This document shows, in pieces, positions 18,424 to 27,672 of a DNA stretch of 64,000 nucleotides. This stretch comes from Cutibacterium acnes (GTDB lineage: Bacteria > Actinomycetota > Actinomycetes > Propionibacteriales > Propionibacteriaceae). The position numbers were made by a program, and so were the translations under genes. The first letter of the stretch is position 1. Every line of letters starts with the position of its first letter. The notes beneath the pieces were generated by a model. The model did not search any database. It was not told the DNA's origin and saw nothing but the letters and a program-made list of their open reading frames with translations. The stretch spans positions 744,001 to 808,000 of the forward strand of contig NZ_CP023676.1 in the NCBI RefSeq assembly GCF_003030305.1. Direction: 5' to 3'.

Positions 18424-18710
18424 TCATTCGCATTGTTGGTGAAGGCCAGTGGCAGGTGCCCGACACCGAAATGGGTCATCTCAATCGCATCGATGCCCGC
18501 GTCGAGCACGCTATCGGGACAACCTCGCAAAATGAGCTCACCGAAGCCTTAACTGAGCTGGTGACGACGGTGCGGACTGTTGGTACTCCGATTGCTGACG
18601 ACAACATCATCGACTCGGACCTTATCGTTCCTGACGTTTCTGCGACGATCGAGGAAGTCTCAGTCTGGCTGTCGGAGAACCCGGCCGGCGACGGTCTTAT
18701 ACCCGGTTGA
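18420..18710 (+). CDS. PspA-associated protein PspAA
   Basis: A 96-residue protein starting MIIRIVGEGQWQV and containing the helical pattern NRIDARVEHAIGTTSQNELTEALTELV. This matches the PspAA domain protein that follows pspA in many actinobacteria and archaea. The ATGA overlap with pspA supports co-expression. The C-terminus (DLIVPDVSATIEEVSVWLSE) is a second small lobe. The family is proposed to act with PspA in envelope stress; its biochemical role is unknown. Confidence 0.85.
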   Translation: MIIRIVGEGQWQVPDTEMGHLNRIDARVEHAIGTTSQNELTEALTELVTTVRTVGTPIADDNIIDSDLIVPDVSATIEEVSVWLSENPAGDGLIPG

Positions 18711-18880
18711 TCCCCTGGATGCCCTTGTTCCGCTGCGCGCTGAACCGGTACCGTTCGGTGTGGACGGCGTGCTGCGGATACAGTGGATATTGCGACGGGA
18801 CGACACACCCGCCCGATCCATCAAGATCGACCACCCGGGTCATCTCCCGGGATCGTCCATCACACGTTCTTGGAGCCCAT

Positions 18881-19234
18881 ATGACCGACGCCCTTACCCC
18901 TCCCGCCACTGACGGAATCATCCTTACCGACGCGGCTGCCGCGAAGGTGAAGTCGCTGCTCGATCAAGAGGGTCGTGACGACCTCGCGTTGCGTCTGGCT
19001 GTGCAGCCTGGCGGTTGCTCGGGGCTGCGGTATCAGCTGTTCTTCGACGAGCGTCACCTCGAGGGCGACGTTGTAAAGACCTACGGCGGGGTCGATGTGG
19101 TCACTGACCGTATGAGCGCTCCATACCTAGCTGGCGCCACGATTGACTTCATGGACACCATCGAAAAGCAGGGGTTCACTATCGACAACCCTAACGCGAC
19201 TAGCACCTGCGCTTGTGGGGACTCTTTCCACTGA
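18881..19234 (+). CDS. erpA: Iron-sulfur cluster insertion protein (ErpA/IscA type)
   Basis: An A-type carrier of 117 residues that delivers Fe-S clusters to apoproteins. The three ligand cysteines are in GGCSGLRY and the C-terminal STCACGDSF (C-x-C). The ATG at 18881 has GGAG seven bases upstream; the longer frame from 18707 has no homologous features. It stands alone between pspAA and ctaC and is closed by a good terminator. Likely clients encoded here are LipA and the Rieske protein. Confidence 0.92.
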   Translation: MTDALTPPATDGIILTDAAAAKVKSLLDQEGRDDLALRLAVQPGGCSGLRYQLFFDERHLEGDVVKTYGGVDVVTDRMSAPYLAGATIDFMDTIEKQGFTIDNPNATSTCACGDSFH

Positions 19235-19285
19235 GCTGGTTCTGAGGATCGGGAACTCTTCCCGAGCAGGCTCGTTGGAGTCATT

Positions 19286-19325
19286 AAGGCGTTTCGTCAG
19301 TCCTACTGGGCGGACGAAGCGCCTT
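19286..19325 (+). terminator. Intrinsic terminator after erpA
   Basis: Arms 19286-19298 and 19313-19325 pair over 13 positions (one G-T pair) around a 14-base loop, directly followed by attttcg. This is one of the few hairpins in the window with a T-rich tail. Confidence 0.78.
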
Positions 19326-19414
19326 ATTTTCGCTATTGTTCAATGTGACGGACACAACAGTTACCTGTTCCCATCGTCGGGTCGGGGGCGGGCTTGCAAT
19401 GGGGAGGGTGAACC

Positions 19415-20323
19415 GTGGGACGCAGAGTCAGCTGGCGACACGACCTTGACCGGAACGTGCCCCGAAGTGGCAGGCGTGCTGCCGGAAAAGTCGGCGGCGT
19501 CTGTGCCGCAGCGATAGCGGTGGTGCCCCTCAGCGGCTGCGGCAGTACTGGCCCCGGGCGCGCAGCTCGTCTCGGTCTTGTCGATCCGGCGTCCGATCGC
19601 GCCGTGCACATGGGCAATATGTGGATTGGCGCCTGGGTTGCGGCGCTTGTCATCGGCGTATTCGTATGGGGGCTCATCGGATTTGCCGCTTTCAAGTTCC
19701 GTCGTAAGGACGGTGACCCGGCGATTCCGCGCCAGTCTCGGTATCACCTTCCGCTTGAAGTGCTCTACACCATCGTTCCTTTCCTTGTGATCGGCGTGCT
19801 GTTCTTCTATACCGTTCGTACCGAGAACAAGGTGCTCGACAAGAACCCTGACCCTCAACATGTCGTTAATGTTGTCGGCCAGAAGTGGTCGTGGACTTTT
19901 AACTATATGGAGGCCAACAATCCTGACGCCGGTGGTGTTGTCACCCATGAGGTTGGCACTATCGAGAAGATTCCGAATCTGTACCTTCCGGTGAGCCAGT
20001 CAGTGCGCTTCCGCCTCAAGTCCGCTGATGTTATCCACTCGTTCTGGGTGCCGGCCTTCTACTTCAAGATGGACGTCATTCCGGGCCATCCTAACCAGTT
20101 TGACCTCACTCCGACGAGGATCGGTGTTTACGACGGTAAGTGCGCCGAGCTGTGTGGTACCTATCACGCAAATATGATCTTCAAGGTGCACGTGGTGTCG
20201 GTCGAGGACTACAACAAGCACCTTCAGCAGCTCAAAGCTCAGGGCGACACCGGTGAGATCAAGCCTGCGAACTCGGTTGCTGCCCTCACCACCACCGAAT
20301 CAAATGAGGGGGAGAAGAAGTGA
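19415..20323 (+). CDS. ctaC: Cytochrome c oxidase subunit II
   Basis: The membrane-anchored Cu-A subunit of the aa3 oxidase. It starts with GTG after GGGGAGGGTG. Residues about 25-42 are a lipoprotein-type signal ending LSGC (lipobox Cys). Two membrane segments follow, then the extracellular cupredoxin domain with the conserved WSWTFNY, the Cu-A ligand His in [11 protein letters not shown], and [12 protein letters not shown]. The 302 residues match actinobacterial CtaC. The gene overlaps ctaD by four bases (GTGA), making a ctaC-ctaD-ctaF operon. Confidence 0.96.
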   Translation: MGRRVSWRHDLDRNVPRSGRRAAGKVGGVCAAAIAVVPLSGCGSTGPGRAARLGLVDPASDRAVHMGNMWIGAWVAALVIGVFVWGLIGFAAFKFRRKDGDPAIPRQSRYHLPLEVLYTIVPFLVIGVLFFYTVRTENKVLDKNPDPQHVVNVVGQKWSWTFNYMEANNPDAGGVVTHEVGTIEKIPNLYLPVSQSVRFRLKSADVIHSFWVPAFYFKMDVIPGHPNQFDLTPTRIGVYDGKCAELCGTYHANMIFKVHVVSVEDYNKHLQQLKAQGDTGEIKPANSVAALTTTESNEGEKK

Positions 20324-22038
20324 CCAGCGCATCCATTGCTCAGCGGACCGCACCTCCTGCCATTACTCGCCAGGAGCGTCGCAAGGCCAGCTTTGGTGCC
20401 CTCGTTTGGGATTACATGACGACCACCGACCATAAGAAAATCGGCCGGCTGTACTTTGGTACGTCGCTGTTTTTCTTCGTCTTTGGCGGCATCCTTGCCC
20501 TGCTTATTCGCGCCGAGTTGGCATATCCAGGTATGCAGTTTATGCACCAGGAGACCTTCAACCAGCTCTTCACGATGCACGGCACGATCATGCTGCTGAT
20601 GTTTGCCACCCCGCTGTTTTCCGGGTTCGCGAACTTCTTCATGCCGCTTCAGATCGGTGCCCCGGATGTCGCGTTCCCGCGTATTAACCAGTTTGCGTAC
20701 TGGCTGTACCTTTTCGGCTCCCTGATGGCCTGTAGCGGCTTCCTCACCCCTGGTGGTGCTGCCAGCTTTGGTTGGTTCGCCTACGCGCCGCTATCGGACG
20801 CCATCAACTCACCGGGAGTCGGCGGGGACCTGTGGGTGATGGGCCTGTACCTCCTTGGCTTGTCGTCCATCCTCGGTGCTGTCAACTTTGTGACGACGAT
20901 CATTCTCATGCGTACCCCCGGCATGACGATGTTCCGGATGCCGATTTTCTCCTGGAATATCCTCATCACCTCGATCATGGTGCTGGTCGTCTTCCCAGTC
21001 CTGTCGGCTGGTCTGCTCGTTCTCGAGGCTGATCGGGCTCTGGGAGCCCATATCTTCGACGCTGCGAATGGTGGCCCGATCCTGTGGCAGCACCTCTTCT
21101 GGTTCTTCGGGCACCCGGAGGTGTACGTCATCGCCTTGCCGTTCTTTGGCATCATCACTGAGGTGCTGCCAGTGTTCAGTCGCAAGCCGGTGTTTGGCTA
21201 TGTCGGCCTGGTATTCGCGACCCTGGCTATCGGTGGTCTGTCGGTGTCTGTGTGGGCCCACCACATGTTCGTGACTGGCGCGGTCTCCCTGCCGTTCTTC
21301 TCCTTCATGACCTTCACGATCGCTGTTCCGACTGGTGTGAAGTTTTTCAACTGGATTGGCACCATGTGGGGTGGCTCGTTGAGCTTTGACACGCCGATGC
21401 TCTTTGCTATCGGCTTCTTGACGACCTTCCTGTTCGGCGGTCTCACTGGTGTCATGCTCGCTAGCCCGCCGATGGACTTCAACGTGTCTGACACCTACTT
21501 CGTGGTAGCCCATTTCCACTATGTGCTGTTCGGCACAGTGGTCTTCGCGATGTTCGCCGGGTTCTACTATTGGTGGCCGAAGATCACTGGGCACATGCTT
21601 AACGAGACCTGGGGCAAGATCCATTTCTGGACTTTGTTCGTCGGTTTCCACACCACCTTCCTTGTCCAGCACTGGCTTGGTGTCGAGGGTATGCAGCGTC
21701 GTATTGCCGATTACGGTGCCTGGGAAGGCTTTACCTTGCTCAACCAGGTGTCGACCTTTGGCGCCTTCTTGCTGGCCATCTCGATGCTGCCGTTTGCGTG
21801 GAACGTCTGGATTACCCGTCACGATCCGAACATCGAAGTCGATGACCCGTGGGGCTGGGGCCGTACTCTTGAGTGGGCTACTTCGTGCCCGCCTCCTACC
21901 CATAACTTCACGAAGATGATCCGCGTGCGCTCCACCTCACCGGCCTTCGACATCAATCATCCGGAGGCTGCTTTGGCTCCCGAGGCCGGGGAAGCTAATC
22001 CGCGTGAACTCGTGCACTCCGGTAAGGAGGATGCCTGA
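20320..22038 (+). CDS. ctaD: Cytochrome c oxidase subunit I
   Basis: The catalytic haem-copper subunit with low-spin haem a and the a3/Cu-B centre. 572 residues with twelve membrane helices. Visible ligands include the haem a His in [11 protein letters not shown], the Cu-B His and cross-linked Tyr in [13 protein letters not shown], the His pair in WAHHMF, and the haem His pair in [10 protein letters not shown]. The N-terminal [23 protein letters not shown] is typical of actinobacterial CtaD. It starts with GTG overlapping the ctaC stop and ends in TGATG shared with ctaF. Confidence 0.97.
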   Translation: MTSASIAQRTAPPAITRQERRKASFGALVWDYMTTTDHKKIGRLYFGTSLFFFVFGGILALLIRAELAYPGMQFMHQETFNQLFTMHGTIMLLMFATPLFSGFANFFMPLQIGAPDVAFPRINQFAYWLYLFGSLMACSGFLTPGGAASFGWFAYAPLSDAINSPGVGGDLWVMGLYLLGLSSILGAVNFVTTIILMRTPGMTMFRMPIFSWNILITSIMVLVVFPVLSAGLLVLEADRALGAHIFDAANGGPILWQHLFWFFGHPEVYVIALPFFGIITEVLPVFSRKPVFGYVGLVFATLAIGGLSVSVWAHHMFVTGAVSLPFFSFMTFTIAVPTGVKFFNWIGTMWGGSLSFDTPMLFAIGFLTTFLFGGLTGVMLASPPMDFNVSDTYFVVAHFHYVLFGTVVFAMFAGFYYWWPKITGHMLNETWGKIHFWTLFVGFHTTFLVQHWLGVEGMQRRIADYGAWEGFTLLNQVSTFGAFLLAISMLPFAWNVWITRHDPNIEVDDPWGWGRTLEWATSCPPPTHNFTKMIRVRSTSPAFDINHPEAALAPEAGEANPRELVHSGKEDA

Positions 22039-22433
22039 TGAAACCGGAACGTTGGGTCTTCGGCGGGCTCGGCCTGTTCTATTGCGTCATGACCCCGGTG
22101 TACTGGTTCTCGGCCCATGAAGTGGCCGGCACCTGGGTACTCGGGCTGTCAGCGGCGATGGCTCTGATGGTGTTTTTCTACGTCCAGGTCATTGCGAAGA
22201 AGATCAATCCCCGTCCCTCCGACGAGAAGGACGCCGAGGTTGTCGATGGTGCCGGACCGGTCGGCTTCTTCCCACCACAGAGTATCTGGCCGTTCTGGTG
22301 TGCGCTTGTTGTCGCCATCATGTGCCTCGGCCCGATCTTCGGTTGGTGGATCTCTCTGCTCGGGCTGGGCATTGGGATTTGGGCTGCCTCGGGTTGGGCT
22401 TTTGAGTACTACCGCGGGGATTACGCTCACTGA
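22038..22433 (+). CDS. ctaF: Cytochrome c oxidase subunit IV, actinobacterial type
   Basis: 131 residues with four hydrophobic segments, starting [15 protein letters not shown] and ending WAFEYYRGDYAH, a C-terminus conserved in actinobacterial CtaF. It is a structural subunit of the bc1-aa3 supercomplex. The start codon overlaps the ctaD stop (TGATG). It is the last gene of the ctaCDF operon and is followed by a convergent hairpin. Confidence 0.93.
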   Translation: MKPERWVFGGLGLFYCVMTPVYWFSAHEVAGTWVLGLSAAMALMVFFYVQVIAKKINPRPSDEKDAEVVDGAGPVGFFPPQSIWPFWCALVVAIMCLGPIFGWWISLLGLGIGIWAASGWAFEYYRGDYAH

Positions 22434-22442
22434 CGTATCGAC

Positions 22443-22476
22443 CATCGCCGCCACGGATCAGACCGCGGCGGCGATG
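22443..22476. terminator. Hairpin between ctaF and the ABC permease
   Basis: CATCGCCGCC (22443-22452) pairs with GGCGGCGATG (22467-22476) around a 14-base loop. It lies between the convergent ends of ctaF and the ABC permease and may serve both. Confidence 0.65.
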
Positions 22477-22488
22477 TCCGTGGTTGGG

Positions 22489-24927
22489 CTAGATCAGGGC
22501 ATCGGCGGTACGCTCTCGTGCCCTGATCGCGCGGAGTCCTGCTAAAGGGGACAACACAATCAGTAGTCCAAGCCCGGCACACCACAGGATGACCCAATCT
22601 TTCGGCACCCATAATGTGAAGGACTCAGACAGGCTTTGCCCGACCACGACCGGAACGATGGCCAGGACGCTCGCGATGACGGAGCACAATCCGACCAGAA
22701 GCATGCTCTCGAGGATAGGGATCATTGCCCCCAGTCGTTTCGGGAGTCCTATGGCGAGTAGCTGCCGGCTCTGATTTCGTGCAATGTGTCCCAATGACGC
22801 GGAAACGCTGGCGGTGATACCCGCTGCGATGATGACGAGGGTGAGGCACACCGTCCACCAAGAGAACGGCATCTGAGGAGGTTCCGGTTCCACGTGGTAG
22901 GTGAGTAGCTGTGGATCGAGGCCTTGGCGGTGGACATAGTTGACGGCTTGAGTGATGTCGCTTTTCTGGACCCCCGTATATACCCACTGGTGTGGTATCG
23001 ATTGGGCACGGATTCGTTCTAGGGTCGCTTTCACAATGACGCCGCCATAGATGTATGCCCATGTCGGGTTGACCTCGACCCGGCTGGATGGGATTGCGGC
23101 CTGGCGGCCATCGTCTAGGGCGAGGATTGTCTTTGCTGGGCCATCTGAAAATGACAGCATGAAACTGTTATTGAGATGTGCTCGCTCCTCGGCCGTGAGC
23201 TTCATATTCAATACTCGTTCGGCGTCTTCCGGGGATGATACGACCATGACGGCCCGCGCGGTTCCGGAGTGATGGTTCGACGTGATCTCGCCACTGAGCA
23301 TGTCGACCTTGACGGCACGCTTCATGCCGGTCGCAGCCTGCACGCTTCGGGGAAGGTCCTTTGGTACAGGGTTGCTATCTGGCGATTGCAGGATCAAGGT
23401 GTTCGGTGGGGCCATGCTCAGCGCCGCCGTTGACTGCTGGTATGAGGTCATGATGACGTTGACACTGGCAGGGATCACCAGGCATAGACACAACGCTGAC
23501 CCCATGATCCGAATTCGTGCATCGTTGAAGTGCAGCGTCTTGACGGCCAGCAGACCAGCGGGTGTTGGAAGCTTGACGACCGAGATGATTCCGGAAATGA
23601 GATCGGGCATGAGGAGGACGGCTCCGGATGAGACGAAGATGGCACCACGCATGACGTCGTCGAGTTGGGTCCGGTTTTGGAGTGCGAGTAGTCCGCCGAT
23701 AATGAGAAGGACACCAGCCACTCGCCTGACCCACCGTAGCGTTGTTGCCGCCCGGGCATGGTGCGGTGTTGTCCTGTTTCGCCCACCAGCCCGCGGGCCG
23801 GTCAGTGGAATGGCCGCGATACTCATGGCGACAGTGAGTGCCAGGAGTGTCATGGCTAATGGGGCGATCGACACCGGTGGGCTGATGGGTTGTGTGAGTA
23901 GGTGAGGCACCAGGAATCTGCGAAGGGCCATTCCGAGTATCCAACCTCCACATACACCTACCGACCATGCCGCCAGACAGATGGCGAGGACCGAGCCGAG
24001 TGCGGACGCGAGCGTTGCCGATAGCGGGATCCCCAGTTTCAGCATTGATTGCCGCTGTGCGCGGATGGATGTGGCGATCCTAGCCATCACGGTGAGTTGG
24101 ACGGCACCTGTGAGCAAAAGGCAAGGGCTCATCACGAGATAAGGGCTTCGAGAGGCCAACGATGCCTGGGGGCTTGCGGAGATCTTTGCTCCATCACGGC
24201 TGGATGTGACAAGTGAGTCAGTCGGAGTCCCGTACAGCGTGCTGAATAAGGGTATGGCGGTGCTGAGCGGCAGACCATCCCAGACGTATTCCACGATGGG
24301 CGACAGTGACGGGTATCCTTTGGATGCTGCGGCAGACATGGATTTCCAACCGCTCGCGGCGCCGATGGCCACCAAAGCGTCTGTGGCGTAGGCATCGTGA
24401 AATGTCCCCACGACCCGCAATCGTGAGGTGTCGGAGAAGACGTGGATGCGACTGGGGTCGTGGAGACGTGCGGCCAAAGGCTCGGACAGGGCAACTTCTC
24501 CCGGACTGGAGGGCCAATGGCCAGCGGTCAGGTGATATCGCGATGCGGGTGAGCCCGAGGCCCATTCCATGTATTGAATTCGATCGTGGAAACCTGTCGA
24601 CAATCCGGTGGTACGAAGGCCGTCAATTTGGAAGCTGGAACCAGTGGTGATGACGGATATGTTCCGTGCCCCTGATTTTCTCAGTCGATCGATTACCGTG
24701 CCCTGGGCAGGGTGCAGAGTTGTTTGTGCCTGGCTGATGGTGATGGATGCGTCATGACCATCCAGGTAACTAATTCTTTTCTGTGAACCAGTGAGGGCGA
24801 AGGATGACAGCGTCAGGTACAGGGCGATGAAGCAAGCAATCACCACTGCGAATGGACATGACAAATTGATGCGGTGCTTGTTTCGCGTCCAGATGTGGAA
24901 TGTCTGGGCCGTTAGTCTTCTGTTCAT
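22489..24927 (-). CDS. FtsX-like ABC transporter permease
   Basis: 812 residues from the ATG at 24927, which overlaps the ATPase stop. The topology is one N-terminal membrane segment (PFAVVIACFIALYLTLSSFAL), an extracytoplasmic domain of roughly 230 residues, about six or seven helices in the middle, a second exported domain, and three C-terminal helices with LGHIARNQSRQLLAIGLPKRLGAMIP and LGLLIVLSPLAGLRAIRARE, typical of FtsX/MacB-fold permeases with duplicated FtsX units. Such proteins usually drive mechanotransmission (peptide resistance, lipoprotein handling) more than bulk transport. Its partner ATPase and a small secreted protein lie upstream, so a role in export of, or protection from, a peptide is inferred. 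Confidence 0.85.
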   Translation of the reverse strand: MNRRLTAQTFHIWTRNKHRINLSCPFAVVIACFIALYLTLSSFALTGSQKRISYLDGHDASITISQAQTTLHPAQGTVIDRLRKSGARNISVITTGSSFQIDGLRTTGLSTGFHDRIQYMEWASGSPASRYHLTAGHWPSSPGEVALSEPLAARLHDPSRIHVFSDTSRLRVVGTFHDAYATDALVAIGAASGWKSMSAAASKGYPSLSPIVEYVWDGLPLSTAIPLFSTLYGTPTDSLVTSSRDGAKISASPQASLASRSPYLVMSPCLLLTGAVQLTVMARIATSIRAQRQSMLKLGIPLSATLASALGSVLAICLAAWSVGVCGGWILGMALRRFLVPHLLTQPISPPVSIAPLAMTLLALTVAMSIAAIPLTGPRAGGRNRTTPHHARAATTLRWVRRVAGVLLIIGGLLALQNRTQLDDVMRGAIFVSSGAVLLMPDLISGIISVVKLPTPAGLLAVKTLHFNDARIRIMGSALCLCLVIPASVNVIMTSYQQSTAALSMAPPNTLILQSPDSNPVPKDLPRSVQAATGMKRAVKVDMLSGEITSNHHSGTARAVMVVSSPEDAERVLNMKLTAEERAHLNNSFMLSFSDGPAKTILALDDGRQAAIPSSRVEVNPTWAYIYGGVIVKATLERIRAQSIPHQWVYTGVQKSDITQAVNYVHRQGLDPQLLTYHVEPEPPQMPFSWWTVCLTLVIIAAGITASVSASLGHIARNQSRQLLAIGLPKRLGAMIPILESMLLVGLCSVIASVLAIVPVVVGQSLSESFTLWVPKDWVILWCAGLGLLIVLSPLAGLRAIRARERTADALI

Positions 24928-25598
24928 GCGACGATTTGCCCGTCCAGGAGGGTGGTGACGGAGTCGCAGTGCTTCATGGCGAGTGGATCGTGTGTGGCCA
25001 CGATGACGCACATCTGGTTGTCGTGTGCGAGGTCTCCCAGCAGCTCGAAGAGCCCTTCGGACGTCGTGGAGTCGAGCGCCCCAGTTGGCTCGTCGGCAAG
25101 GAGGATGTGTTGCCCGCTGGCCAGTGCCCGCGCAACCCCGACGCGTTGCCGTTGGCCACCCGAGACCTCGCCGGGGTGGCGTCTGCCCAATGACTCGATT
25201 CCTAGTTTTCGCATGGCTTCGTGGGCGATTTCAGTGGCATCGGACTTCGATGTGCCCTGCGCCCACAGGGGTAGCGCAATATTCTCGGTATTGGTCAACT
25301 CAGCGATGAGGTTGTCGTCCTGGAAGATGACGGCGATGTGGCGTAATCGAAATTGGGCTCTGCTCGCCTCGCTCTGATCAGATACGGTGACGCCTTCTGC
25401 GTAGACGGACCCCGAATCTGGGGTATCCAGACCAGCTAGGAGATTGATGAGGGTGCTTTTTCCTGATCCGCTTTCTCCCATGAGAAGGTGCACTCCAGAA
25501 TGGGTGAAAGATACGCTGACGTTGTTGATCGCATGGACTCGGGTACTGCCTGATATGAACGTTTTGGACAGCGATTCCCCGCTGACTGTGGGATTCAT
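24924..25598 (-). CDS. ABC transporter ATP-binding protein (MacB/LolD family)
   Basis: 224 residues with all nucleotide-binding motifs: Walker A GESGSGKST, Q-loop FQDDNL, signature VSGGQRQRVG, Walker B ILLADEPTG, D-loop ALDS and switch THDP. The spacing and the EPTGALDS sequence are those of the MacB/LolD/FtsE group that pairs with FtsX-fold permeases. The ATG at 25598 has AAAGG about eleven bases upstream; the 19-residue longer frame adds nothing domain-like. The stop overlaps the permease start by four bases. A stem-loop separates it from the upstream secreted protein gene, so expression may be attenuated relative to that gene. Confidence 0.92.
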   Translation of the reverse strand: MNPTVSGESLSKTFISGSTRVHAINNVSVSFTHSGVHLLMGESGSGKSTLINLLAGLDTPDSGSVYAEGVTVSDQSEASRAQFRLRHIAVIFQDDNLIAELTNTENIALPLWAQGTSKSDATEIAHEAMRKLGIESLGRRHPGEVSGGQRQRVGVARALASGQHILLADEPTGALDSTTSEGLFELLGDLAHDNQMCVIVATHDPLAMKHCDSVTTLLDGQIVA

Positions 25599-25625
25599 AT
25601 GATTCTTGCCTTTGTGTGATGAGGC

Positions 25626-25663
25626 GGGACGGCGCGCGTGCTGGTAGCTACGCACGCCGCCCC
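25626..25663 (-). terminator. Stem-loop between the I36-like gene and the ABC ATPase
   Basis: Fourteen-base arms (25626-25639 and 25650-25663) pair with one mismatch and one G-T pair around a 10-base loop. The hairpin begins eight bases beyond the secreted-protein stop and ends 27 bases before the ATPase start. It could be a partial terminator giving excess secreted protein over transporter. Confidence 0.6.
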
Positions 25664-25671
25664 TCTTGCTA

Positions 25672-26037
25672 TTAGCAGGATCCGTTCGTTGCCCACGAGG
25701 TCAGTTCATCATCATCCCAAGTGTTGATGTCGTTGTCCGACCGGTAGGCGAGCATGGTTACGCAACGACCCTTGCCGTCGGCATCATGGTACCAACGCGC
25801 ATTGGTACCTGACTTGTTTTCATATGACGACATAATGTCATTATTTTTGCCACTGACATTCATAATGCCGAGGCCAGCGCGTCGGTATCCCATGAGGCCA
25901 ACGAAATTATTGTCCTCGTAGATACAAACCTGTTTGGAGGGGCAAAGGTTACTCCCTGCGTTCGCTTGGCTTGCCAAGCTCACGGGGATCACCACGGTCA
26001 ATCCCGCGACAATAGTCGCGACCTTCTTGAATTTCAT
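25672..26037 (-). CDS. Small secreted I36 / beta-gamma-crystallin-like protein
   Basis: 121 residues: a Sec signal peptide (MKFKKVATIVAGLTVVIPVSL, cleavage after SQANA), then a mature protein of about 93 residues with four Cys and the repeated pattern CIYEDNNFVG...NDIMSSYENKSG, typical of the peptidase inhibitor I36 / beta-gamma-crystallin-like fold of actinobacterial secreted proteins (Streptomyces metalloproteinase inhibitor group). An AGGGA box precedes the ATG. It is the first gene of a unit with the ABC ATPase and permease. Protease inhibition, a peptide-antibiotic-like role, or metal binding are all possible; only the fold family is supported by sequence. Confidence 0.75.
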   Translation of the reverse strand: MKFKKVATIVAGLTVVIPVSLASQANAGSNLCPSKQVCIYEDNNFVGLMGYRRAGLGIMNVSGKNNDIMSSYENKSGTNARWYHDADGKGRCVTMLAYRSDNDINTWDDDELTSWATNGSC

Positions 26038-26439
26038 TATTTTTCCCTATCTGTGGAATAGGATGGGCCTATCGTCCGACTGGTTGGGCGGCAACGTCCA
26101 ACGCTGAGATAAACAGTATCAGATGGAACCGTGGCTGGTAAAGAAGGGTGATGACACTCAGATAAATTCACGGAAGCGAGGAGTCATATTACATATATTT
26201 TTATCACGAACCCTTCGTACGGCCACCGTGGGGTGTGCGTAATAACACGAGGCTGTCAGGGCGTGCCAGGCATTCTGTGTAAATGGATCGGGCTTTTTAG
26301 CGATTGGGGAATCGATCAGGGTAGTTGAGCGCGAACCTCTATAAGGTTGCGGACCGGCCTTGGATTGTCTCTTCTTCCGGTGGCACGTTCGATGAGTTTG
26401 CTCGAAGATCTGCATCGGCCTCGCCATTGATGGATTCCC

Positions 26440-26610
26440 GTGCAGCTAGACTTTCTCCCAGTCATCCTCGACCACCTACACAGACTGTGTGACACGACCG
26501 GCTGGACCGATCCAGTTGCCAAGCGATCTGAGGTACCTCCAGTGTTCGCTTCGTCACTTGTCGATGTGGTCGTCCTCATTCGACGCCATCTGCCGAAATC
26601 GCGCAGTTAA
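26440..26610 (+). pseudogene. Fragment of an unidentified coding region (transposase-like?)
   Basis: A 56-residue frame starting at GTG and ending TAA at 26608-26610. It reads QLDFLPVILDHLHRLC, then SEVPPVFASSLVDVVVLIRRHLPKSRS, which has a regular amphipathic pattern unlike a random frame. The frame is closed upstream by an in-frame TGA, so it cannot be complete. It is directly followed by a long hairpin. I suspect a remnant of an insertion-sequence gene but cannot name the family. Confidence 0.35.
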
Positions 26611-26669
26611 GGACGTGCAATCCCTTTCGTGTCTGGCCTGAACGTCGACACGGTAAGGGTTGCACGTCC
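26611..26669. repeat. 23-base imperfect inverted repeat
   Basis: 26611-26633 and 26647-26669 match in inverted orientation at 19 of 23 positions (outermost ten bases GGACGTGCAA identical) around a 13-base centre. It starts directly after the TAA of the fragment upstream. It could be a terminator, the end of a mobile element, or a small palindromic element. Confidence 0.6.
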
Positions 26670-26951
26670 GTTGAGAACCTAGGAATGCTATGAACGTGTT
26701 CGTTTCCTAAGCCCATGGTGCGTTAGACAAGTATGCAGTTAGCATCTGTAGATGCTTTGGGTCTTGGGTATTGGCTGACCCCGACAAACACGTGACGTTC
26801 TGATGACACAGCGCGCTACGGGCCCTGCATAAGCTCAGGCTGGACGTCTCAGATCAGCCGGTATTGCGGAATCGTGGGAATGCCGAAGCCCCGATGGTTA
26901 ACGATGCCGAGACCTGCCGCCTACCGAACGACAATGATGTCGTGGGGGAGA

Positions 26952-27608
26952 CTAGAACGCCTCGGCAATGGGCGTTGGCCCGTCACAGAACCGAATGAAC
27001 TTGCCCGCTGTGGCGTCGTCGTCAAGGCATGCTAGAGCGGCCTGTGCGACCGTTTCACGCGAGACCGTGGTGCCAGCGTATTCCTCGCCCTCGGTGAGGA
27101 TCCGCACGCCCGAGGCCGGATCATGACTCAGCGTCACCGGCCCAAGGATGGTCCACCGAATCGATGAGTCCATGGTGTGACGGTCAGCAGCTGCTTTGGC
27201 GTCGGCGTAGGGGAAGAAAGAGTTGTCGGAAGGCACGCCATGGTCCGGGCTACCGCACCAGGACACAAGCACAAAACGCGGACCGTGAGGGGACCGTCCG
27301 ATAGCGTCAACGAGCGCGGTACACGCGTCGCGGTCAACAGCGTAGGTGTCTTCTGGCGCACCCTTACCACCGGCTCCCGCTGACCACACCACAGCGTCAT
27401 GGCTATTGATGAGGTCGTCCCACTGTGAAGGGCGCAACGTCGTTACGTCGGCCACCACCGGGTTACCTCCCCACGACGTGACGTCGTGTGCCTGGTCGTT
27501 GCGTCGGATGACCGAGTCGACCTGACGTCCCTGCGAGGTGGCGAGTTGGGTGAAGTGCTTGGCCACGTGTCCGTGGCCTCCAATCACGAGAATCCGATGT
27601 GCTGTCAT
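26952..27608 (-). CDS. NAD(P)-binding NmrA/SDR-like protein
   Basis: 218 residues from the ATG at 27608 (the frame extends upstream to 27734 but without domain sequence). The N-terminal Rossmann motif is HRILVIGGHGHVAKHF; then comes VVADVTTLRPSQWDDLINSHDAVVWSAGAGG, typical of atypical short-chain dehydrogenases of the NmrA/NAD(P)H-binding group. A YADAK segment (FFPYADAKAAAD) stands in for the YxxxK of classical members, and SIRWTILGPVTLS is the usual C-terminal block. Probably a cytosolic NADPH-dependent oxidoreductase or sensor; substrate not predictable. Confidence 0.85.
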   Translation of the reverse strand: MTAHRILVIGGHGHVAKHFTQLATSQGRQVDSVIRRNDQAHDVTSWGGNPVVADVTTLRPSQWDDLINSHDAVVWSAGAGGKGAPEDTYAVDRDACTALVDAIGRSPHGPRFVLVSWCGSPDHGVPSDNSFFPYADAKAAADRHTMDSSIRWTILGPVTLSHDPASGVRILTEGEEYAGTTVSRETVAQAALACLDDDATAGKFIRFCDGPTPIAEAF

Positions 27609-27672
27609 AGAGGCCACACTAGGACCGGATGGTTCGGGCGGAAGGTCACATATAGACACGTTCGCCAAGGGC

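Larger units (their letters stand above)
26038..26951. other. Decayed, gene-poor tract
   Basis: About 910 bases without an intact gene. A minus-strand frame around 26180-26290 reads FTQNAWHALTASCYYAHPTVAVRR, and a plus-strand frame at 26440-26610 is protein-like; both look like scraps of larger coding regions, possibly a mobile element. A long hairpin (26611-26669) follows. The rest (26670-26951) shows nothing I can name. Confidence 0.5.

Noticed and set aside
20809-21903. 364-codon minus-strand frame opposite ctaD
   Set aside because: It is the exact antisense of a strongly conserved oxidase gene, rich in His, Asp, Glu and Arg as expected of a shadow frame, and has no domain or ribosome site.
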